Assembly (NCBI GenBank): GCA_964614375.1
Contig: CAZTLI010000084.1
Location: forward strand, 1-14,736
From: CAZTLI01 sp964614375
GTDB taxonomy: Bacteria > Chloroflexota > Anaerolineae > Aggregatilineales > Phototrophicaceae
Direction: 5' to 3'
DNA: 14,736 nt
The notes below the pieces were generated by a model. The model saw only the letters and a list, made by a program, of their open reading frames with translations. It was not told the origin of the DNA and did no database searches. The position numbers and the translations under genes were made by a program. Of this stretch, positions 1 to 6,235 are shown piece by piece (the stretch's first letter is position 1; each line of letters starts with the position of its first letter).

Positions 1-309
1 CATAAGCCCGCTGTCTGCACAATAATCATTCAGAGTCTAATTGGTTTATCCATAATATTGTCCCTCCATTAACGCTGTCTGCATAACAGCATAGCGAGTA
101 CATAGTCTGCTCTGGCTACATTTATGAAGGTGGAATAAATAATCGGATTATCGGACACGGCATCGCTGTTTCCGCAAAAAACGGTGTTGTCGGTTTATTT
201 TGTTAAAGCGCATTATGAAACCTCCAACCTAACCCCCTGTTCATGAAGCACACACAGAACATCCGATAAGGCACATGACACAAAAAACAAGCCGAGTCTT
301 GCGATTTTT
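1..309. other. Left-edge non-coding stretch with an 11-bp direct repeat
   Basis: No convincing gene is visible on either strand upstream of the repressor promoter. The most notable element is an exact direct repeat CGCTGTCTGCA at 9-19 and 73-83, 64 bp apart; the second copy is also part of a short dyad (GCTGT 74-78 / ACAGC 86-90). Read on the - strand, a GGAGGG ribosome-binding sequence (67-62) precedes an ATG at 53, so something transcribed leftward may begin here. A run of seven T at 305-311 follows a weak 4-bp CAAG/CTTG dyad (288-301), too weak to call a terminator. Confidence 0.4.
30..53 (-). other. Possible 7-codon leader ORF or start of a leftward gene
   Basis: On the - strand, GGAGGG (67-62) is followed after 8 nt by ATG at 53-51, a good initiation context. 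The frame reads MDKPIRL and stops at TGA (32-30). A second ATG in the same frame follows immediately (29-27) and stays open (MIIVQTAGL) to the window edge. This could be a leader peptide translationally coupled to a leftward gene, a mis-assigned start, or chance. All three frames downstream of the ribosome-binding sequence hit stops within about 50 nt, so no longer gene can begin at this site itself. Confidence 0.2.
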
Positions 310-338
310 TTGACAAAGGCGGTGGATCTGGTTATACT
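310..338 (+). promoter_or_regulatory. Sigma70-type promoter of the lacI-family gene
   Basis: TTGACA (310-315) and TATACT (333-338) are separated by exactly 17 bp: a consensus -35 and a one-mismatch -10. The predicted transcription start is near 345, leaving a leader of about 40 nt before the repressor gene. This is the best promoter in the window and probably drives the repressor and possibly the sugar operon behind it. Confidence 0.8.
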
Positions 339-349
339 GATAACGATGG

Positions 350-363
350 TGGAAACGTTTCCA
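350..363. promoter_or_regulatory. LacI-family operator (perfect 14-bp palindrome)
   Basis: TGGAAACGTTTCCA is a perfect palindrome with a central CG step, the typical architecture of LacI/GalR-family operators, where a conserved hinge leucine opens the central CpG. It begins about 5 bp after the predicted transcription start, where a bound repressor would block initiation or early elongation. It sits just ahead of the LacI-family gene, so autoregulation is the simplest reading. I found no equally good second copy ahead of the binding-protein gene. Confidence 0.75.
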
Positions 364-386
364 TACTTAAAATAGAGTGGTTGAGG

Positions 387-1385
387 ATGAAATCACCGAC
401 AATTAAAGATGTCGCTAAACGCGCTAATGTCGGGATTGGAACTGTATCGCGTGTCTTAAATAATAGTCCGAGGGTGAGTGAAGCGACGCGCCAGCGGGTT
501 TTAGACGTTATTAAAGAACTGGGTTATGCACCTAACCCCGCCGCCCGTCAACTTCCCGGTGGTAAAACCTTCACAATTGGCATCATTACACCGTTCTTCA
601 CCCTGCCGTCTTTCGTTGAGCGTTTATCCGGTATACAAAAGGTTATCCATGCAACGGAATATGACCTGGTGCTCTACAGCATTCGGTCACCCGCACACTT
701 TCGCAAAAAAATCGACATTGTACTCAGTCAGAAACGTGTCGATGGCCTAATTATGCTCACGCCACCGACAATGGCTGGCGAATGGTGGCAAACTAACCCG
801 GACTTACCCATCGTTTTGGTGGACTTTGATAATCCATCACCTTACCCCAGCATCATCATCAACAATGTGGTCGGGGGGACGCTGGTTACGCAATATTTAG
901 TGAGATGTGGTCACACCAAAATTGGATTTGTGGGTGACGAAATTGAGGATAAGTTCGGCTTTACCAGTTCGCAGAAGCGGTTTGAAGGCATGATGAACGT
1001 CTTGTCTGCGGCCAAACTGCCCGTAAATGAGGCCTGGTATCGCTTTGGTAAACATGGTCAAACGATGGCGTATAAAAATACTCAGAAAATCCTCATGGAG
1101 CAAGACCGCCCGACTGCCATTTTTGCATCGAGCGACATTCAAGCATTCGGGGTGATTACGGCGGTGCGCGATGCCGGCCTCCGGGTGCCACACGATATTG
1201 CGGTCATGGGCTTTGATGATATTGAAAGCGCCAAATATATGAACTTAACGACTGTTCGCCAACCACTCGTCGAAAGTGGCATTCGCAGCGCCGAATTTTT
1301 GCTGGATTGGCTGGTGAGTGGCAATCGCCCGCCTGCAAAACAGCACAGTTTACCGCTAAAAGTGATTGAACGGGCGACAGTATGA
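387..1385 (+). CDS. LacI-family sugar-responsive transcriptional repressor
   Basis: This 332-residue protein has the usual LacI/GalR length and layout. An N-terminal helix-turn-helix (residues about 4-25, TIKDVAKRANVGIGTVSRVL) is followed by a hinge helix with NPAARQL, where L56 is the expected minor-groove leucine. A periplasmic-binding-protein-like sensor domain runs from about residue 62 to the end, with the family-typical GFDDIESAKYMNLTTVRQP near the C-terminus. A TTG at 381 would add two residues, but ATG 387 has a purine-rich GAGTGG six nt upstream and gives the canonical N-terminus. It precedes genes for a sugar ABC transporter and a glycosidase, so its effector is probably the transported sugar or a breakdown product. 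The palindrome at 350-363 suggests it represses its own promoter. The effector cannot be named from sequence. Confidence 0.93.
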   Translation: MKSPTIKDVAKRANVGIGTVSRVLNNSPRVSEATRQRVLDVIKELGYAPNPAARQLPGGKTFTIGIITPFFTLPSFVERLSGIQKVIHATEYDLVLYSIRSPAHFRKKIDIVLSQKRVDGLIMLTPPTMAGEWWQTNPDLPIVLVDFDNPSPYPSIIINNVVGGTLVTQYLVRCGHTKIGFVGDEIEDKFGFTSSQKRFEGMMNVLSAAKLPVNEAWYRFGKHGQTMAYKNTQKILMEQDRPTAIFASSDIQAFGVITAVRDAGLRVPHDIAVMGFDDIESAKYMNLTTVRQPLVESGIRSAEFLLDWLVSGNRPPAKQHSLPLKVIERATV

Positions 1386-1420
1386 AAGACAAATTCCTCA
1401 TTCTGGGATGGTTATCCCGC

Positions 1421-1447
1421 CAGCACCATACTGCAAATATGATGCTG
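1421..1447 (+). other. Imperfect hairpin between repressor and binding-protein genes
   Basis: CAGCACCATA (1421-1430) and TATGATGCTG (1438-1447) pair over ten positions with one mismatch around a 7-nt loop. No T-run follows, so it is not a standard intrinsic terminator. The 185-nt gap also holds a small GGGAT/ATCCC dyad (1405-1418) and a possible TTGTCA (1463-1468), but I see no convincing promoter or second operator. The hairpin may moderate readthrough or protect a processed mRNA end. Confidence 0.3.
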
Positions 1448-1570
1448 ACGAGTAACACAAAATTGTCAAGTAGCTACGGAGGATGGATAACAAAGACTCT
1501 GACCGAGTAAAGACCCAAATACCATAACTGAACTCAACTGTATTACACATAATAGAGGAGAAATAAAAAA

Positions 1571-2851
1571 ATGAAAACCTCAATTCGCTGGTTCATACTA
1601 GCAGCCATGCTGTTACTGGTGGTGATGCCGATAACCGTTTCCGCGCAGGATGCGACGGTCATTACACTCTGGCGACATACGTCGGATGGGCAGGCTGAAC
1701 TCGATACGAGCATCGCTCAGGTAGAAGCGTTCAACGCCGCGCAGGATGAATGGGAAGTCGTCCTCGAACAACTCCCACAGGAATCCTATACCGAATCCGT
1801 CACCGCCGCCGCCGGTACAGGCACCCTACCCTGCGTGCTTGATTTTGATGGCCCGACTGTGCCCAACTTCGCGTGGGCCGGTCACATCCAACCGATTGAA
1901 GATTATCTCACCGATGAAATGGTCGCCGACCTGCTGCCCTCAGCGCTGGGTACGTATCAGGGTGTGACTTACTCCGTTGGTCAGTATGATGCCGCAGTCG
2001 GTATCTATGCCCGCCGGTCGGTGCTGGAAGCCAATGGCATTCGTATCCCCGAAGGTGTTGATGACCCCTGGACGCTGGACGAATTCAATGCCGCGCTCGA
2101 AGTGCTCGGCGGACTGGATGAATTTGAATACGCGATTGATATGTACACCGCCTACTCTGGCGAATGGTGGCCTTATGCGTTCTCACCAATTCTCCAGAGC
2201 TTCGGTGGTGATCTCATTGATCGCGATAGCTATCTGACAGCAGAAGGCGTACTGAATGGTGACGCCGCTGTCGCGTTTGGTGAATGGTTCCAATGGTTGT
2301 TCCAGAATGGCTATGCCGACCCAACCGCCGCCGACGATCAGGGTTTCATTCAGGGTCGTGCCGCCCTGGCCTATATCGGTAACTGGGCCTACCCCGGTAT
2401 CGCGGATGCGTGGGGTGATGACCTCGTGATTCTGCCGCCAGTAGACTTTGGCACCGGCCCGGTTGTGGGTGGCGCGTCATGGCAATGGGGTATCAGCAGC
2501 ACCTGTGAAAACCCCGATGGCGCCTGGGCATTCATCTCATTCCTGCTGCAACCAGAAAATGTAGCCGCGATGTCCGATGCGACTGGTCTGATTCCCGCGA
2601 CGGCAAGTGGCGCAGCCTTAACCGAGAATTATGGTGAAGGTGGCCCATTGAACATCTTCGTGCAAATTTCCAATTCCTACTCCGTGCTGCGTCCGCCGAC
2701 ACCAGCCTACCCCGTGATTGCCAGCACCTTTGAAAATGCGGCACGCGAGATTGCGCTCGGCGCAGATGTACAGGACACGCTGGATGACGCAGTTGACACG
2801 ATTGATCAGAACATTGCAGACAACGACGGTTATGGCTTCGGTGATATGTAA
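1571..2851 (+). CDS. Sugar ABC transporter substrate-binding protein (CUT1, MalE-like)
   Basis: This 426-residue extracytoplasmic protein should capture a sugar and deliver it to the two permeases encoded next. A Sec signal peptide is clear: charged MKTSIRW, a hydrophobic core to about residue 20, then ITVSA with probable cleavage after A25. The mature part starts with the family-typical VITLWRHTSDGQAELDT and an early lobe containing VEAFNAAQDEWEVV. It later shows the aromatic-rich WWPYAF, an ALAYIGNWAYPGIADAW segment and a late GAWAFISFLLQPENVAAM helix, as in MalE/MsmE-like proteins. GAGGAG (1555-1560) lies 10 nt before the ATG. There is no lipobox cysteine at the cleavage site, which is notable if the host has no outer membrane. 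The two cysteines in the mature part (in LPCVLDF and STCENPD) might form a disulfide. The downstream GH32-like enzyme hints at a beta-fructoside, but the ligand is not proven. Confidence 0.9.
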   Translation: MKTSIRWFILAAMLLLVVMPITVSAQDATVITLWRHTSDGQAELDTSIAQVEAFNAAQDEWEVVLEQLPQESYTESVTAAAGTGTLPCVLDFDGPTVPNFAWAGHIQPIEDYLTDEMVADLLPSALGTYQGVTYSVGQYDAAVGIYARRSVLEANGIRIPEGVDDPWTLDEFNAALEVLGGLDEFEYAIDMYTAYSGEWWPYAFSPILQSFGGDLIDRDSYLTAEGVLNGDAAVAFGEWFQWLFQNGYADPTAADDQGFIQGRAALAYIGNWAYPGIADAWGDDLVILPPVDFGTGPVVGGASWQWGISSTCENPDGAWAFISFLLQPENVAAMSDATGLIPATASGAALTENYGEGGPLNIFVQISNSYSVLRPPTPAYPVIASTFENAAREIALGADVQDTLDDAVDTIDQNIADNDGYGFGDM

Positions 2852-2891
2852 CTATCGCCGCTTGTGACCGTCTCACACAGACGCTTGTTCG

Positions 2892-2917
2892 CGAGGGATG
2901 CGACGGTGCATCCCTCG
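2892..2917 (+). promoter_or_regulatory. Strong hairpin between binding-protein and permease genes
   Basis: CGAGGGATGC (2892-2901) and GCATCCCTCG (2908-2917) form a perfect 10-bp stem with a 6-nt loop GACGGT; a G-T wobble at the base could add one more pair. The following TCATTTAT is only mildly T-rich. It lies about 40 nt after the binding-protein stop and 34 nt before the permease start. This is where malE-malF-type operons often carry an RNA element that stabilises the upstream message or causes partial termination, giving excess binding protein over membrane subunits. That role is inferred from position and stem strength. Confidence 0.7.
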
Positions 2918-2951
2918 TCATTTATCGCCAGCTGGATGTGGAGGTTTTCCC

Positions 2952-4070
2952 ATGGCTCAAACTGGCACACAATTGACACCGGCATCAGCCCCAAAACCCC
3001 AACGGAGTGATGCGTTTTTCGCGTGGTTACTCGGCGCGCCCGCTTTTGCCGGACTGTTTATTTTTTTGATCTTACCCTTCTTTATGGCGATTGCCCTCAG
3101 CTTCACCAACCAGCGCCTCTTATCACCCAATCCAACCGAAGGCGTTGGCGTCCGCAATTATGACCGTCTATTGGCAGTCAATTTTCTGGTGCTCGAACCA
3201 CTGGTCAATGAAGAAACGGGCGAAGTGTTGGTCGATGAAGACACGGGTGAGGTGCAGTTCCCGCGTTCGCGCGACATCACCCGCAATACCGAAGAATACC
3301 CACAATATGAAGGCTTTCGCGAGTGGTTTTCAGTCGATGCGTTTGGCAATCGCTATGTGATTCTGGCAAAAGATGCGACCTTCTTACGCTCCATTCTCAA
3401 TAATTTCTTGTTTGCATTCATCGTCGTCCCGCTGCAATCCACCTTGGCGTTAGGTTTGGCGCTGCTGATTAACCAGAAATTGCGCTTTGTCAACGTCTTT
3501 CGCACCATCTATTTCAGCCCGGTGGTTACGTCCATGGTGGTTATCTCCGTCGTCTGGACCTTCCTCTACGAAGACAACGGCCTCATCAATAATTTCATGA
3601 CCGGGCTAACCTTTGGTCTCGTCGGCCCCTTCGACTGGCTGGGCGACGTTCAATCGGCGATGGCTGCTATCATCATCATGTCTGTCTGGCAGGGTGTGGG
3701 CTTTCAAATGGTGATTTTCCTCGCCGGATTGCAGGGGATTCCCGATTCGCTCTATGAAGCCGCCCAGATTGATGGGGCAAACCGCTGGCAGCAGTTCCGC
3801 AATGTCACTCTTCCGCAGCTACGCAACACCATCATCTTCGTCGCCATCAGCACGACGATTCTGGCTTTCCGCTTGTTCACGCAGGTCGATGTCATGACTA
3901 ACGGCGGCCCCCGCGATGATGCGACTTCGACAGTGGTCTATCACGCCGTCGAACGCGGTTTTCGGGATCAGGACATCGGGTATGCAGCGGCGATTTCGGT
4001 GGTCTTTTTCGTCATTGTGCTGGCTATCTCGCTGATTCAACGGCGGGTTCTGCGCGGACAGGAGGGTTAG
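2952..4070 (+). CDS. Sugar ABC transporter permease (CUT1, MalF-like)
   Basis: A 372-residue integral membrane protein forming one half of the sugar import channel. Six hydrophobic segments are visible at about 26-50, 147-173, 183-206, 237-259, 291-310 and 342-362. The conserved cytoplasmic EAA loop, which docks the ATPase, is at 269-290 (EAAQIDGANRWQQF...). ATG 2952 is preferred because GGAGG (2940-2944) sits 7 nt upstream; an earlier ATG at 2898 lies inside the intergenic hairpin and gives an implausible cysteine/arginine-rich extension. The loop between helices 1 and 2 is long (about residues 51-146). It carries a tandem acidic repeat, VNEETGEV then VDEDTGEV (85-101), and probably faces the binding protein, as the large MalF P2 loop does. 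The next permease gene starts 2 nt after this stop. Confidence 0.93.
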   Translation: MAQTGTQLTPASAPKPQRSDAFFAWLLGAPAFAGLFIFLILPFFMAIALSFTNQRLLSPNPTEGVGVRNYDRLLAVNFLVLEPLVNEETGEVLVDEDTGEVQFPRSRDITRNTEEYPQYEGFREWFSVDAFGNRYVILAKDATFLRSILNNFLFAFIVVPLQSTLALGLALLINQKLRFVNVFRTIYFSPVVTSMVVISVVWTFLYEDNGLINNFMTGLTFGLVGPFDWLGDVQSAMAAIIIMSVWQGVGFQMVIFLAGLQGIPDSLYEAAQIDGANRWQQFRNVTLPQLRNTIIFVAISTTILAFRLFTQVDVMTNGGPRDDATSTVVYHAVERGFRDQDIGYAAAISVVFFVIVLAISLIQRRVLRGQEG

Positions 4071-4072
4071 TC

Positions 4073-4990
4073 ATGACCGCAACAACAGTCAATCAGAATG
4101 TCGCTGCTGAAGCGACGCGCAACCGCACTATGGCAAGCATCCGACGCGCAGGTATGTACGGGTTTATGACGCTGCTGGCCCTCATTTTCATCTTTCCGGT
4201 CGTGTTCATGATTGTCTCGTCGTTCAAACCCAACGCGACAATTTTTGAAGATTTGCGCTCGCTCAATGCGTTTTTGCCCACTGCCTTCTCACTCGACAAC
4301 TATCAAGCCGTGTTCAATCGCAGCAACTTCGGGCAGTTCATGGTCAATTCCGTGTTTATCGTCATCGTCACCATCAGTATCGGGTTGATCGTAAACAGCA
4401 TGGCGGCCTATGCCCTGTCACGGTTGAAATGGCGCGGACGCAAGCTGGTGCTGACGGTGATAATCGCCCTGCTGATTATTCCGTTCGAGACCATTGCCGT
4501 GCCCCTGCTCTACATCGTCTCTGGATTGATCTGGCCTGATATTTCGTCCGGGCAGATTTTGCAGACGTGGTTGAATACCCATCACGTTCAGATTATTCCA
4601 TTTATTGCCGATGCGTTCTCGATTTTCCTGTTCTATCAATTTTTCATCGACATCCCAAAAGACATCGACGAAGCGGCACTGGTCGATGGCGCGAGTCCTT
4701 TCCGCATCTACTGGAACATCATCATCCCGATTTCACGCCCTGTAATTGCGACTGTCGCGATTTTGCAATTTCTCACCCGCTGGAATGACTATCTGTGGCC
4801 TGTGATGTCGGTGCAGAGTGAGGGCGCGCGTCCGGTCATGGTCGGCATGGCGGCCTTCTTCGGGCAAACACCGGACTGGGGGCAGATTATGGCCTATGCC
4901 ACCATGATTACCGTCCCGGTCTTGCTTGTGTATCTGCTGTTCCAGAAGTGGTTCGTTCAGAGCGTCGCGTCCAGCGGGATTAAAGGCTAA
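4073..4990 (+). CDS. Sugar ABC transporter permease (CUT1, MalG-like)
   Basis: A 305-residue membrane protein pairing with the MalF-like subunit to form the translocation pore. Hydrophobic segments lie at about 28-50, 91-114, 127-150, 174-191, 222-236 and 278-299. The EAA loop begins at E200 (DEAALVDGASPFRIYWNIIIP), followed by the WNDYLWP segment typical of MalG-type subunits. GGAGGG (4061-4066) lies inside the end of the preceding gene, six nt before this ATG, so translation is probably coupled. A modest insertion after the third helix (about 151-173, WPDISSGQILQTWLNTH) is longer than in many MalG proteins. No nucleotide-binding subunit is encoded nearby; CUT1 importers commonly share an MsmK/UgpC-type ATPase encoded elsewhere. 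The glycosidase gene starts 31 nt downstream, consistent with one operon. Confidence 0.93.
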   Translation: MTATTVNQNVAAEATRNRTMASIRRAGMYGFMTLLALIFIFPVVFMIVSSFKPNATIFEDLRSLNAFLPTAFSLDNYQAVFNRSNFGQFMVNSVFIVIVTISIGLIVNSMAAYALSRLKWRGRKLVLTVIIALLIIPFETIAVPLLYIVSGLIWPDISSGQILQTWLNTHHVQIIPFIADAFSIFLFYQFFIDIPKDIDEAALVDGASPFRIYWNIIIPISRPVIATVAILQFLTRWNDYLWPVMSVQSEGARPVMVGMAAFFGQTPDWGQIMAYATMITVPVLLVYLLFQKWFVQSVASSGIKG

Positions 4991-5021
4991 CTCATCACAT
5001 CACCAATTAGGGTTACACGAC

Positions 5022-6017
5022 ATGGCACTCCACCTTGAAGACAAGTGGATATGGGATTTCTGGTTTGCCCAGCATGGCCCAGAAACCCATATCTTTTACC
5101 TGCAAGCTGACCGTTCATTACAACAAGAATCACTGCGCCACTGGCATGTGTCTATTGGTCACGCCGTTTCACACGATTTACGCCACTGGCAGGTCTTGCC
5201 CGACGCCCTCCATCCAGCGGGAAAACCCGCAGCGGATGAACCCGAAGCATGGGACAGTTACACCACATGGACGGGCAGTGTTATTCCGCATGAAGACCTG
5301 TGGTATATGTTCTATACAGGCAGTCGTCGCTCAGAAAAGGGATTGATACAACGTATCGGTCTCGCCACGTCATCCGACCTGATTACGTGGATGAAATATC
5401 CGCAAAATCCACTGCTAGAGGCGGACGCGCGCTGGTATGAACTGCTCGATTTGCAGGCGTGGCACGATCAGGCATGGCGCGACCCCTACGTATTCAAACA
5501 TCCCGAAACGGGTGAATTTCATGCTTTTATTACTGCGCGGGCTAAAGACGGAATCAGCGACGCGCGCGGCGCTATTGGTCATGCGAAGTCTGCGGATTTG
5601 CTGACCTGGGAGGTGCTGCCCCCCATCGACATCGTTACACCGGGTGAATTCGGGCACATGGAAGTGCCGCAGATGCTGCATATCGAAGGGCGTTATTATG
5701 TGTTGTTTTCTGTACTCCATGCACAATATGCACAAACTCGGCGTGCGCTTAAAACCGCACACTTGCAAAGCGGCACGCATTATCTCGTCGCCGATAATCC
5801 ACTGGGGCCATACCGGTATCTGACCGATGCGTTTTTGGTAGGCGATGAACAGGGGACGTACTACTCTGGCAAGCTCATTCAAGATGCCAAAGGTCAATGG
5901 CAGTTTATCGCCTTTCTTAACTTCAACGCTGCGGGTGAATTTATCGGCGACCTGACCGACCCCTACCCGGTTTCCATCGCGGCGGACGGACGACTGACTG
6001 TCCGGCTCACGCCTTGA
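5022..6017 (+). CDS. GH32-like five-bladed propeller glycosidase (possible beta-fructosidase)
   Basis: A 331-residue soluble protein without signal peptide, so it should act in the cytoplasm on the imported sugar. The clan GH-J (GH32/GH68) landmarks can be followed in order. WIWDFW places a candidate nucleophile at D12 where invertases have WMNDPNG. WTGSV (83-87) matches the usual WSGS element, WRDPYVF (152-158) carries the RDP stabiliser triad, and GHMEVPQ (211-217) supplies a candidate acid/base E214 where invertases usually have ECP. Repeated SSDLITW and SADLLTW strands fit blade repeats of a beta-propeller. ATG 5022 has AGGG 9 nt upstream; earlier in-frame starts would run back into the permease gene. 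It lacks the C-terminal beta-sandwich of classical GH32 enzymes, which are usually near 450-500 residues. Hydrolysis of sucrose or another beta-fructoside is plausible; a GH43/GH68-like or phosphorolytic activity cannot be excluded. Confidence 0.78.
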   Translation: MALHLEDKWIWDFWFAQHGPETHIFYLQADRSLQQESLRHWHVSIGHAVSHDLRHWQVLPDALHPAGKPAADEPEAWDSYTTWTGSVIPHEDLWYMFYTGSRRSEKGLIQRIGLATSSDLITWMKYPQNPLLEADARWYELLDLQAWHDQAWRDPYVFKHPETGEFHAFITARAKDGISDARGAIGHAKSADLLTWEVLPPIDIVTPGEFGHMEVPQMLHIEGRYYVLFSVLHAQYAQTRRALKTAHLQSGTHYLVADNPLGPYRYLTDAFLVGDEQGTYYSGKLIQDAKGQWQFIAFLNFNAAGEFIGDLTDPYPVSIAADGRLTVRLTP

Positions 6018-6037
6018 GCATCCGCTGCTGGTTGGCA

Positions 6038-6061
6038 CAGCCGCCAGACATAGGGCGGCTG
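6038..6061 (+). terminator. Candidate terminator hairpin after the glycosidase gene
   Basis: CAGCCGCC (6038-6045) and GGCGGCTG (6054-6061) form a perfect 8-bp GC-rich stem with an 8-nt loop AGACATAG, 20 nt after the stop of the last operon gene. No T-run follows, so it is either a non-canonical terminator or a 3'-end stability element. It marks the natural end of the sugar operon before the unrelated sensor kinase. Confidence 0.5.
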
Positions 6062-6212
6062 AATGTGTATCGTTTAGCTGAAAGTGTCCGGTAGCCCGCC
6101 TTGCAGCCCAATTTTTGCGTAAGATCAGGTGTCCAATTCCCGGTAAAATCTTAATTATCAGTAACCTAATAGTGATGGTAAACTGGGAAGGGGTACTGCA
6201 CAATCAGCTTGT

Positions 6213-6231
6213 TGACCTGTTCTTCAGGTTA
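6213..6231 (+). promoter_or_regulatory. Small hairpin covering the ribosome-binding site of the sensor kinase gene
   Basis: TGACCTG (6213-6219), loop TTCTT, and CAGGTTA (6225-6231) form a 7-bp stem with one G-T pair. The AGG in its 3' arm (6226-6228) is the only purine-rich match ahead of the preferred ATG at 6236, so the stem would partly hide the initiation site. Low translation of the kinase or a regulated opening are both possible. The rest of the gap (6062-6212) shows no promoter that I would trust. Confidence 0.35.
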
Positions 6232-6235
6232 TTTT

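Noticed and set aside
288..311. CAAG/CTTG dyad followed by seven T as a terminator
   Set aside because: The stem is only 4 bp with 3 unpaired bases before the T-run, and the T-run belongs to the -35 region of the repressor promoter.
729..742. CAGAAACGTGTCGA inside the repressor gene as an auxiliary operator
   Set aside because: It matches the palindrome at only 10 of 14 positions, has lost its symmetry, and is explained by the coding sequence for QKRVDG.
1630..1643. Operator-like CGTTTCC half-site near the start of the binding-protein gene
   Set aside because: Only one half matches (9 of 14 overall), and it lies within signal-peptide codons; chance is likely.
2898..2951. Upstream in-frame ATG for the MalF-like permease
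   Set aside because: The start lies in the loop and stem of a strong hairpin, lacks a ribosome-binding site, and adds an atypical N-terminus; ATG 2952 has GGAGG at the right distance.
5415..6203. Long open frame on the - strand over the glycosidase gene
   Set aside because: It is antisense to a clear GH32-like gene, has no recognisable domain, and its composition looks like a mirror of the coding strand.
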